Shown here: positions 1 to 6,646 of the stretch, in pieces
How the letters are laid out: each line of letters starts with the position of its first letter
How positions within the stretch are numbered: position 1 is the first letter of the stretch
Assembly (NCBI GenBank): GCA_029946045.1
Contig: JAQSDS010000079.1
Span: 1 to 6,646, forward strand
Source: Rhodoferax sp.
Lineage (GTDB): Bacteria > Pseudomonadota > Gammaproteobacteria > Burkholderiales > Burkholderiaceae_C
Length of the DNA: 6,646 nt
Direction of reading: 5' to 3'
Program-made: the position numbers and the translations under genes
Notes under the pieces: generated by a model
Told to the model about the DNA's origin: nothing
Seen by the model: only the letters and a program-made list of their open reading frames with translations
Databases searched by the model: none

Positions 1-196
1 CGGCGCTGCGTGCGCTCACCTCCGCCATCGACATGCGGCCACGGTCAAAGTCATGCCAGTCCGCATGCCCGAACAGGCCATGGGCCAGCGCCGCAGCTTG
101 CTCCGGTTGGCCCGTGAGCTGCGGGAAATGCTGTCGCATGAGCGCCCCAGGCTGCCAGGTGAAGAGCACCGCACCAAAGTCGAACACCAGGTTCAT
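1..196 (-). CDS. HAD-superfamily hydrolase, N-terminal fragment (runs off the window)
   Basis: Reading leftward from an ATG at 196-194, the frame is open for 65 codons to the window edge. The protein begins MNLVFDFGAVLFTWQPGALM. This is the HAD motif I region: a hydrophobic strand, then the predicted nucleophile Asp6 in DFGAV. The second Asp of the classical DxD is replaced by Gly8, as in YihX-like and haloacid-dehalogenase-like members with a DFG or DLG motif. HAD enzymes of this type usually hydrolyse phosphate esters or haloacids through an aspartyl intermediate. The substrate cannot be told from this fragment, and motifs II-IV lie outside the window. The start is 3 bases past the pgi stop and has no clear Shine-Dalgarno of its own, so translation is probably coupled to pgi. 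A sugar-phosphate substrate would fit the neighbourhood, but that is inference. Confidence 0.8.
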   Translation of the reverse strand, partial: MNLVFDFGAVLFTWQPGALMRQHFPQLTGQPEQAAALAHGLFGHADWHDFDRGRMSMAEVSARSA

Positions 197-199
197 GGC

Positions 200-1765
<1,566 letters not shown>

Positions 1766-1767
1766 CA

Positions 1768-1775
1768 ATCACCTC
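1768..1775 (-). promoter_or_regulatory. Strong ribosome binding site that fixes the pgi start
   Basis: On the minus strand the sequence reads GAGGTGAT, an eight-base match to the core complementary to the 16S rRNA 3' end. Its GAGGTG core ends four bases before the ATG at 1765-1763. The alternative TTG at 1768-1766 overlaps the site, which makes the ATG the likely start. The other genes in this window have weak or no recognisable sites. Confidence 0.7.
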
Positions 1776-1818
1776 ATTGGTTAAAACGTGCGCGAATGCC
1801 ATAAACACAATCCCCGCT

Positions 1819-1940
1819 TTTGTAGGAGGCCCGCCCTTGAGCCGAAGGCTGTTCGAGGGAGGCATTCGCGGCGAGGGCGCCGCTCCCACAGGGCGCCGCT
1901 CCCACAGGGCGCCGCTCCCACAGGGCGCCGCTCCTACAAA
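1819..1940. repeat. BIME-like composite of inverted REP hairpins, copy 1 (122 bp)
   Basis: The element is bounded by inverted ends TTTGTAGGAG and CTCCTACAAA. The left arm on the plus strand reads GTAG (1822-1825), GA, stem GGCCCG (1828-1833), loop CCCT, and a degenerate 3' stem TGAGCC (1838-1843), then GAAGGC. The right arm on the minus strand reads GTGG, GA, stem GCGGCG (1883-1878), loop CCCT, stem CGCCGC (1873-1868), then GAATGC. Both arms share the frame GTRG-GA-stem-CCCT-stem-GAANGC, as expected of REP sequences mobilised by RAYT (TnpA-REP) transposases. Extra 16-bp half-units extend the right arm. The element lies between co-directional tal and pgi and could affect mRNA stability or read-through, which is inference. 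No RAYT gene is in the window. Confidence 0.8.
1875..1938. repeat. Tandem 16-bp half-REP units (3 exact plus 1 variant)
   Basis: The 16-base unit GGGCGCCGCTCCCACA occurs at 1875-1890, 1891-1906 and 1907-1922. A fourth unit at 1923-1938 ends CTCCTACA. On the minus strand each unit is the 5' half of the REP arm (GTGGGA, GCGGCG, CCCT). The variant unit carries GTAGGA at the element's outer end. Copy 2 of the element has only one exact unit and one variant unit. Confidence 0.9.
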
Positions 1941-1976
1941 GCTGACGCGGCTTTCCATGAACCGGAAGGCCATGCC

Positions 1977-2066
1977 TTTGTAGGAGGCCCGCCCTCGGGC
2001 CGAAGGCTGTTCGGGGGAGGCATTCGCGGCGAGGGCGCCGCTCCCACAGGGCGCCGCTCCTACAAA
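1977..2066. repeat. BIME-like composite of inverted REP hairpins, copy 2 (90 bp)
   Basis: This is a second copy of the element at 1819-1940, in the same orientation, and 32 bp shorter because it lacks two 16-bp units. Its left arm is a perfect hairpin: GTAG (1980-1983), GA, GGCCCG (1986-1991), CCCT, CGGGCC (1996-2001), GAAGGC. The right arm on the minus strand has stem GCGGCG (2041-2036), loop CCCT, stem CGCCGC (2031-2026). Both copies are followed by the same seven bases GCTGACG (1941-1947 and 2067-2073), so the duplicated segment extends slightly past the inverted ends. The two copies are separated by 36 bases of mostly unrelated sequence. Confidence 0.8.
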
Positions 2067-2125
2067 GCTGACGGGACTCGCAAAGGCGGTAGGTATTCAT
2101 GGAAAGACACGCAGCGGCAGATGGC

Positions 2126-3073
2126 TCAAGCGGCGAGCAACATCTGGTCGAGCTTGCCGGCATCGACACAAAACGCGCGGATGCCTTCGGCCAGCTTCTC
2201 GGTGCCCATGGCATCTTGATTCAGCGCAAAGCGGAAACCGGCTTCGTCAAAATCAACACGCGGCAGGTCCAGCGCCTGAGCCGCCTGGGCATCAAGCGCG
2301 CGCACCAGCGGGGCCTTGCTGTCATGCAGCTGCGCCAGCAGGTCCGGGCTGATGGTCAGCAGGTCGCAGCCGGCCAGCGCGGTGATCTGGCCGACGTTGC
2401 GAAAGCTCGCGCCCATGACCTCGGTGGCAATGCCGTGCTTTTTGTAATAGTTAAAGATTTGCGTCACCGACTGCACGCCGGGGTCGTTGGCGCCGGCGTG
2501 GTCAGCCTCGACCCAGGCAGTGCCGACAGATTTCTTGTACCAGTCGTAGATGCGCCCGACAAAGGGCGAAATCAGTTGCACTTTGGCCTGACCGCAGGCC
2601 ACCGCCTGGCAAAACGAAAACAGCAACGTCAGGTTGGTGTGAATGCCGCGCTGCTCCAGCCGCTTTGCCGCCTGGATGCCTTCCCAGGTGGCGGCCACCT
2701 TGATCAGCACGCGGTCGATGTGAATGCCCTGCGCCTGGTACAAATCGATCAGCCGTTCGGCGCGGCTGTAAGTGGCGCTGGCATCGAAGCTCAAACGGGC
2801 ATCGACCTCGGTCGAGACGCGCCCCGGAATAAGCGACAAAATCTCGCAACCAAAACGCACCAGCAGCCGGTCGGTGATCTCGTCGAGCGCGCGGCCGCGG
2901 TACTGGGACACGGTATCCATCAGCAGCGAGCGGTATTCGGGCTTTTGCACCGCTTTCAGGATCAGCGACGGGTTGGTGGTGGCGTCGGTGGGCTGAAAGG
3001 CTTCGATTTGCCGAAAGTCACCGGTGTCAGCCACCACGGTGGTGAATTGTTTAAGTGCGTCGAGTTGGTTCAT
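2126..3073 (-). CDS. tal: Transaldolase (TalB type)
   Basis: Cytosolic enzyme of the non-oxidative pentose phosphate pathway. It moves a dihydroxyacetone unit from sedoheptulose 7-phosphate to glyceraldehyde 3-phosphate through a Schiff base. Numbering from a GTG two codons upstream of the chosen ATG, the motifs are VVADTGD with Asp18, the first signature DATTNPSLI (32-40), Glu91 in STEVDARLS, the active-site Lys127 in [14 protein letters not shown], the phosphate-contact region [13 protein letters not shown] (171-183, Arg176) and Arg227 in [10 protein letters not shown]. These match the E. coli TalB catalytic set. The ATG at 3073 gives 315 residues beginning MNQLDALKQ, a start typical of the family; the GTG at 3079 is possible. 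No clear Shine-Dalgarno is seen. The gene is transcribed away from an AT-rich divergent region and toward pgi. Confidence 0.97.
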   Translation of the reverse strand: MNQLDALKQFTTVVADTGDFRQIEAFQPTDATTNPSLILKAVQKPEYRSLLMDTVSQYRGRALDEITDRLLVRFGCEILSLIPGRVSTEVDARLSFDASATYSRAERLIDLYQAQGIHIDRVLIKVAATWEGIQAAKRLEQRGIHTNLTLLFSFCQAVACGQAKVQLISPFVGRIYDWYKKSVGTAWVEADHAGANDPGVQSVTQIFNYYKKHGIATEVMGASFRNVGQITALAGCDLLTISPDLLAQLHDSKAPLVRALDAQAAQALDLPRVDFDEAGFRFALNQDAMGTEKLAEGIRAFCVDAGKLDQMLLAA

Positions 3074-3165
3074 GCGCACATTATCAAGCGGCTCAAGACC
3101 GGCGAGAAACAGACCTGTTACAAATTTGGTCGATGCACCGGCTAGCCCGCGCCAGTCACAAAAAT

Positions 3166-3177
3166 TACCGTTTGGTA
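3166..3177. promoter_or_regulatory. Operator-like inverted repeat TACC-N4-GGTA (site 1)
   Basis: TACCGTTTGGTA has perfect 4-base inverted arms, with a centre that is not fully palindromic. Its right half (TTGGTA, 3172-3177) could serve as the -35 box of the rightward promoter. It shares its pattern with the site at 3206-3217, and their first bases are exactly 40 bp apart. The binding protein is unknown; a dimeric repressor of the TetR, MarR or LysR type is plausible but not shown. Confidence 0.45.
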
Positions 3178-3201
3178 TTTTTTATTACCTTAAAGTTTAT
3201 A
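3172..3201 (+). promoter_or_regulatory. Candidate promoter for the MipA/OmpV-family gene
   Basis: A sigma70-like pair is visible: TTGGTA (3172-3177) and TTTATA (3196-3201), 18 bases apart, in an AT-rich stretch unlike the GC-rich surroundings. Transcription would begin around 3208, inside the palindrome at 3206-3217, leaving a leader of roughly 70 bases before the ATG at 3281. The match is by eye and of moderate quality. Confidence 0.4.
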
Positions 3202-3211
3202 TTTATACCAA
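3182..3211 (-). promoter_or_regulatory. Candidate divergent promoter for tal
   Basis: On the minus strand TTGGTA (3211-3206) is followed, 18 bases later, by TAATAA (3187-3182). This mirrors the rightward promoter in layout, with its -35 box inside the perfect palindrome at 3206-3217. It would give tal a leader of about 100 bases. Other AT-rich hexamers nearby are possible, so the exact boxes are uncertain. Confidence 0.35.
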
Positions 3212-3217
3212 TTGGTA
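3206..3217. promoter_or_regulatory. Operator-like perfect palindrome TACCAATTGGTA (site 2)
   Basis: A 12-base perfect palindrome that also fits the TACC-N4-GGTA pattern of the site at 3166-3177. It overlaps the predicted start point of the rightward promoter and the possible -35 box of the leftward one. That position suits a repressor or a divergent regulator. The protein is not identifiable from this window. Confidence 0.5.
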
Positions 3218-3280
3218 GTAAAGTCACTCTCAGTTCCTTGTGAGGCGTACCAGTGAACTAACCAACTATTGGAAAAATCT

Positions 3281-4090
3281 ATGAAAAAGACTCTTGTCGC
3301 GTCCGTTCAGACCTTCGCTCTGACCGTCAGCCTGGCCCTTTTGACGCCCAGCGCATTCGCTCAGGCCTTTGACTCCGTTCGACTTTTTGGTGCCGCGCCT
3401 GGCAAAGATGGTGGCCGTGCCGGTTTGGCCGTCATCGCCGGCCAGGCGTACCAAGGCTCCGATGCATCCCGCACGATGGCCGTGCCGCTGATCGAGTACC
3501 GATGGGCGAACGGCTGGTTTGCGGGCAGCACCAACGGCATCGGCTACAACTTCTCTGATCGCCAGGACATGCAGTACGGCGCGCGCTTGACCGCAGATTT
3601 CGGACGCAAAGAGAACCGCTCGCAGGCGCTGAGCGGAATGGGCGACATCGACGCCAAAGCGGAGTTCGGTGGCTTCTTCAACTACCTGCTCAGTCGAGAG
3701 GTCTCTTTAAACACGTCGCTTCGTTATGGCAGCGGGCAAGACCGCAACGGTTTGTTGGCCGATCTGGTTCTGGGGTACTCGACCGAACTGTCCAGTGCGC
3801 TGCGTCTGGGGCTGGGCGTGGCCGCGACCTTGGCCAATGCCGACTACATGCAGTCTTACTTCGGTGTTACGGCAGCGCAGTCGGTCAACAGCGGCTACGC
3901 CACCTACAAGCCGGGTGCCGGGTTGCGCGACGTGCGGGTCAACTTGTCATTGACCTACCGAATCACCCCAGAAATCTCAGCCACGGCAGGAGTCTCAGCC
4001 AGCACGCTGTCAGGTGACGCCAGTGACAGCCCCTTGGTGCGCCAAAAGTCGACAACCACGGGCCTGTTGGCGGTGGCATACAGCTTCTGA
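3281..4090 (+). CDS. MipA/OmpV-family outer-membrane protein
   Basis: The 269-residue product has a clear Sec signal peptide, MKKTLVASVQ onward, with a hydrophobic core and a likely cut after AFA at residue 27. The mature part resembles the MipA/OmpV family: an early strand GLAVIAGQAYQGSD (about 48-61), then PLIEYRWANGWFAGSTNGIGYNFSD. Alternating amphipathic strands follow, and the protein ends in Tyr-Ser-Phe, the C-terminal aromatic typical of outer-membrane beta barrels. MipA of E. coli binds the lytic transglycosylase MltA and PBP1B; other members are linked to antibiotic uptake or stress, so the exact role here is open. The ATG at 3281 is chosen because the signal peptide begins there. 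An in-frame TTG at 3269 would only add four residues. A weak GGA lies seven bases upstream. The gene is followed after 106 bases by efflux genes on the same strand. Confidence 0.85.
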   Translation: MKKTLVASVQTFALTVSLALLTPSAFAQAFDSVRLFGAAPGKDGGRAGLAVIAGQAYQGSDASRTMAVPLIEYRWANGWFAGSTNGIGYNFSDRQDMQYGARLTADFGRKENRSQALSGMGDIDAKAEFGGFFNYLLSREVSLNTSLRYGSGQDRNGLLADLVLGYSTELSSALRLGLGVAATLANADYMQSYFGVTAAQSVNSGYATYKPGAGLRDVRVNLSLTYRITPEISATAGVSASTLSGDASDSPLVRQKSTTTGLLAVAYSF

Positions 4091-4142
4091 AAATAGAGCG
4101 CACGTCCGTTGGGCCGCTGGCGCTCAGGCTGAAAATAGCTCT
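4087..4142. repeat. Direct repeat CTGAAAATAG with an internal inverted repeat
   Basis: The ten bases CTGAAAATAG occur at 4087-4096, overlapping the stop of the outer-membrane protein gene, and again at 4129-4138. Between them GAGCGC (4096-4101) and GCGCTC (4120-4125) can pair as a six-base stem with an 18-base loop. No T-run follows, so this is not a convincing rho-independent terminator. It may be a degenerate intergenic repeat. Confidence 0.4.
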
Positions 4143-4155
4143 GATGCAGGCAGTC

Positions 4156-4173
4156 CCGTTGTTTAATCAACGG
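4156..4173. promoter_or_regulatory. Inverted repeat CCGTTG-N6-CAACGG upstream of the efflux genes
   Basis: Perfect six-base arms CCGTTG (4156-4161) and CAACGG (4168-4173) flank TTTAAT, ending 23 bases before the ATG of the outer-membrane efflux gene. It could be an operator or a small leader hairpin. It is not followed by a T-run, so termination is unlikely. Confidence 0.35.
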
Positions 4174-4196
4174 TCCACGTTAAAGCCGTTCCCAAA

Positions 4197-5603
4197 ATGC
4201 TGCTGAATCCCAAAAAACTCATGCCCCTGGTGGCCGCACTGTTACTGAGCGCCTGCGCCAACCTCATGCCGCCAACCCAGGTGGATGCCTTGGTGGCGCC
4301 GCAATGGCAGGCACCGCTGCCGCACCAGGGCACGGTGGGCGCCTTGTCGCAATGGTGGCAACAACAAGGTGAGCCACTGTTGGTGGAACTCATCGAGGCG
4401 GCACAGGCGGTGAGCCCGTCGGTGGCGCAAGCGCTGGCACGGGTTGAGGCCGCCCGCGCCACCCGCGCTGCCGCCAATGCAGCCTTGTTGCCCAGCCTGG
4501 ACGCCACCGCCAGCGCCAGCCGGGGTGTCAGCCAACCCAATGTACCCCTGGCCAGCAACCAGAGCTTGGGCTTGCAAGCCGCTTGGGAGCTGGATTTGGT
4601 GGGTGCCAACCGCGCCGTCAGCCGAGCGGCAGAGGCCCAGCTGCAAGGCGTGCAAGCGCAGTGGCATGACGCCCGCGTGTCGGTGGCCGCCGAGGTGGCC
4701 AACAGCTATTACAGCCTGTCCACCTGCAGCCAGTTGCTGGGCGTGGCGCGCCAGGATGCGGCGTCGCGCCAGGAGACCGCCCGGCTGGCCGCGATCAGCG
4801 CCCAAGCGGGCTTTAGCGCACCGTCCAGCGCGGCCCTGGCCCGCGCCAGCGCCGCAGATGGCAATAGCCGCGTTACCCAGCAGGCCACCGCCTGCGACCT
4901 CGACACCAAAGCCCTGGTCGCCCTGACCGGACTGCCCGAACCTGATTTAAGACAAAAACTGGCGCTTGCCCCCACCCTGCCCGCGCAGGCTGCACCCGTT
5001 TTAATGACCCGTGTGCCAGCCCAAACCTTGACGCAGCGCCCAGACGTGTTTGCCGCCGAGCGCGACGTGGTGGTGGCCAGCGCGCGGGTGGGCGCGGCCA
5101 TGGCGCAGCGCTACCCACGCCTGACCCTGAACGGCTCCATTGGCGCACTGCGCTCCACCAGCCAGGGCAGCAGCACCAGCCTGGACACCTGGTCCTTCGG
5201 CCCCTTGAGCTTGAGCCTGCCGCTGTTTGATGGCGGCCAGCGTGCCGCCAATGTGACCGCTGCCGAGGCCAACTACACCGAGGCGGTAGCGGTGTACCGC
5301 GGCAAGGTGCGCCAGGCTGTGCGCGAGGTCGAACAAGCCCTGGTCAACCTGCAAAGCACTGACGCGCGCAAACAAGACTCGGAAACTTCCACTCAGGGCT
5401 ACGCCGAGTCACTGCAGGCCACACAGGCGCGTTATGGTCAGGGCCTGGCCAGCCTGGTTGAACTGGAAGACGCGCGCCGCACGGCGCTGGCCGCGCAATC
5501 GGCCCAGCTGTCCTTGGCGCTGGAACGCAACCAGGCCTGGGTGGCGCTGTACCGCGCCTTGGGCGGGGGCTTTGACGCCACCCAACCCGCCGCCGCGCTG
5601 TAA
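4197..5603 (+). CDS. NodT-type outer-membrane efflux lipoprotein (TolC-like factor)
   Basis: This 468-residue protein is the outer-membrane channel of a tripartite efflux pump. A lipoprotein signal is visible: Lys6-Lys7, a hydrophobic stretch and the lipobox LLSAC with Cys20 as the lipidated residue. Two outer-membrane efflux (OEP) repeats follow, at roughly 60-250 and 270-455. Family hallmarks are WELDLVGANRA (130-140), TQRPDVFAAERDVVVASARVGAAMAQRYPRL (279-309 region), LPLFDGGQRAANVTAAEANY (341-360) and a long helical end. The length is usual for NodT/OprM-like members. ATG at 4197 is needed to keep the basic n-region; Met9 would remove it. No Shine-Dalgarno is evident. Two cysteines, Cys177 and Cys233, flank the first helical hairpin. 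The adaptor gene follows after 43 bases, so the two are very likely co-transcribed. The exported substrate is unknown. Confidence 0.93.
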   Translation: MLLNPKKLMPLVAALLLSACANLMPPTQVDALVAPQWQAPLPHQGTVGALSQWWQQQGEPLLVELIEAAQAVSPSVAQALARVEAARATRAAANAALLPSLDATASASRGVSQPNVPLASNQSLGLQAAWELDLVGANRAVSRAAEAQLQGVQAQWHDARVSVAAEVANSYYSLSTCSQLLGVARQDAASRQETARLAAISAQAGFSAPSSAALARASAADGNSRVTQQATACDLDTKALVALTGLPEPDLRQKLALAPTLPAQAAPVLMTRVPAQTLTQRPDVFAAERDVVVASARVGAAMAQRYPRLTLNGSIGALRSTSQGSSTSLDTWSFGPLSLSLPLFDGGQRAANVTAAEANYTEAVAVYRGKVRQAVREVEQALVNLQSTDARKQDSETSTQGYAESLQATQARYGQGLASLVELEDARRTALAAQSAQLSLALERNQAWVALYRALGGGFDATQPAAAL

Positions 5604-5646
5604 GGCAGGCGCCACACCCCTATTTTCAAAAACTGAAAAATACACC

Positions 5647-6646
5647 ATGAACCCTCTGCCCTTCAAATCCCGCACGCTGGGCCTGGTTGCCGCCGCTGTG
5701 CTGGCCCTGATCGCGATCGGCCTGTTTGTCAATCGCACGCCCACGCCTGAGCTCGCCCAGCCCGCAGTCAATGGCGCGGCCAGCACCGCCAAGCCATCAC
5801 TCACGGTGGCTGTGACCCAGGCAAAAAGCGGCATGCTGCCGATCAAGCTGGCGGCCAATGGCAGCGTGACGGCCTGGCAAGAAGCCAGCATTGGCGCCGA
5901 GACCAGTGGCCTGCGCGTGGCGGAATTACATGCCAGCGTGGGTGACAGCGTGAAGAAAGGCCAGCTCCTGGCCAACTTTGCCACTGAGAGTGTGCAGGCC
6001 GACGTGGCCCTGGCCCGCGCCGCCGTGGCTGAAGCCCAGGCCAACGCGCAGGAAGCCCTGGCCAATGGTGACCGCGCCCGTGCCATTCAGGGTACCGGCG
6101 CCGTCAGCGCCCAGCAAATCAACCAGTACCTGACCCAGGAGCAAACTGCCCAGGCGCGCGTGGCTTCTGCCAAAGCCCAGCTCGATGCGCAACTGCTGCG
6201 CCTCAGGCAAACGCAACTGCTGGCGCCCGACAGTGGCATCATCTCCAGCCGCAGTGCCACCGTGGGCTCGGTGGTGGCGGCCGGCACCGAGATGTTCAAA
6301 CTCATCCGCCAGGGCCGCCTGGAATGGCGCGGCGAGGTGACCTCTGCCGAACTGAGCCGCCTGAGCGCAGGCACGGGCGTGGTCGTCACAGCACCGGGTG
6401 GCGCCCAGGCGAATGGCCGGGTGCGCACGCTGGCACCCACGGTGGACGCCGCCAGCCGCAACGGCCTGGTGTATGTGGACCTGCTCGGCCCGGTGGCTGG
6501 CAACAAGCCGCTGGCCAACACCTTCAAACCCGGCATGTTCGCCCGTGGCGAGTTCGAGCTGGGCCAATCTGCCGCCTTGAGCGTGCCACAACCCGCAGTG
6601 GTGGTGCGCGACGGCTTCAGTTATGTGTACCGCTTAGGCCCTGACA
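5647..6646 (+). CDS. RND efflux periplasmic adaptor (membrane fusion protein), 3' end cut off
   Basis: From ATG 5647 the frame stays open to the window end (333 codons seen; the family is usually about 350-420 residues). The N-terminus MNPLPFKSRT is followed by one hydrophobic segment (about 11-28) with no lipobox, so it is probably a membrane anchor or uncleaved signal. Next come a linker, the first half of the lipoyl-like domain (ASIGAETSGLRVAELHASVGDSV, about 80-102), an alanine/glutamine-rich helical hairpin (about 113-190), the second lipoyl half LLAPDSGIISSRSATVGSVV (191-210), and a beta-barrel domain from about residue 220. This is the order of AcrA/HlyD-type adaptors, which bridge an inner-membrane pump and the outer-membrane factor. 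The gene follows the NodT-type gene by 43 bases without a clear ribosome site. An RND pump gene is expected next, beyond the window. Confidence 0.93.
   Translation, partial: MNPLPFKSRTLGLVAAAVLALIAIGLFVNRTPTPELAQPAVNGAASTAKPSLTVAVTQAKSGMLPIKLAANGSVTAWQEASIGAETSGLRVAELHASVGDSVKKGQLLANFATESVQADVALARAAVAEAQANAQEALANGDRARAIQGTGAVSAQQINQYLTQEQTAQARVASAKAQLDAQLLRLRQTQLLAPDSGIISSRSATVGSVVAAGTEMFKLIRQGRLEWRGEVTSAELSRLSAGTGVVVTAPGGAQANGRVRTLAPTVDAASRNGLVYVDLLGPVAGNKPLANTFKPGMFARGEFELGQSAALSVPQPAVVVRDGFSYVYRLGPD

Noticed and set aside
1875..1938. Possible CRISPR array
   Set aside because: The repeats are 16 bp and contiguous without spacers. They are half-REP units rather than CRISPR repeats.
1774..2214. 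Minus-strand frame whose product repeats CGSGALWERRP-like units
   Set aside because: The peptide repeat is simply the translation of the tandem 16-bp DNA repeat and the REP arms, and it overlaps the 3' end of tal. There is no sign of a real protein.
2099..3145. Long plus-strand open frame of 348 codons opposite tal
   Set aside because: It is antisense to a clearly recognisable transaldolase with all its catalytic motifs, its product has no family features, and high-GC codon bias creates such shadow frames.
3140..3147. GGCTAGCC palindrome in the divergent region
   Set aside because: Only eight bases, with no second copy and no promoter-like position; such palindromes are common by chance.
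4096..4173. Rho-independent terminator after the outer-membrane protein gene
   Set aside because: Neither inverted repeat is followed by a run of T, and the first has a long 18-base loop.
5409..6591. Minus-strand open frames opposite the efflux adaptor gene
   Set aside because: They are antisense to the adaptor, whose lipoyl, hairpin and barrel segments are clear, and their Ala/Arg-rich products match no family I recognise.

Overview
The window looks like ordinary chromosomal DNA from a high-GC betaproteobacterium. The closest fit is the Burkholderiales, probably Comamonadaceae (a Rhodoferax/Polaromonas-like relative). This rests on the tal-pgi gene order, the style of the proteins and the high-GC codon use; it is inference, not a database match.

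The left half (1-3073) is a minus-strand carbon-metabolism block. Read in its own direction it runs transaldolase (tal), then glucose-6-phosphate isomerase (pgi), then the first 65 codons of a HAD-superfamily hydrolase that leaves the window at base 1. Tal and Pgi act at the junction of the non-oxidative pentose phosphate pathway and glycolysis/gluconeogenesis. The HAD gene starts 3 bases after the pgi stop, so it is probably translationally coupled to pgi. Between tal and pgi lie about 360 non-coding bases holding two copies of a composite palindromic repeat. Each copy is a pair of inverted REP-like hairpins with GTAG/GTGG tetranucleotides, a BIME-like arrangement. The copies differ in the number of 16-bp half-repeat units.

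Bases 3074-3280 form an AT-rich divergent control region between tal (-) and an outer-membrane protein gene (+). It contains two TACC-N4-GGTA inverted repeats whose starts are exactly 40 bp apart. They sit where the -35 boxes of both divergent promoters could lie, which suggests a shared operator region.

The right half (3281-6646) is a plus-strand envelope/efflux block: a MipA/OmpV-family outer-membrane beta-barrel protein, a NodT-type outer-membrane efflux lipoprotein, and a periplasmic adaptor (membrane fusion protein) of an RND-type tripartite pump. The adaptor gene is cut by the window end, and the inner-membrane pump gene would be expected just beyond it. No regulator gene lies inside the window.

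No tRNA, rRNA, CRISPR array, insertion sequence or phage gene was seen. The least ordinary parts are the REP/BIME-like repeats and the paired operator-like palindromes. All protein genes belong to recognisable families.
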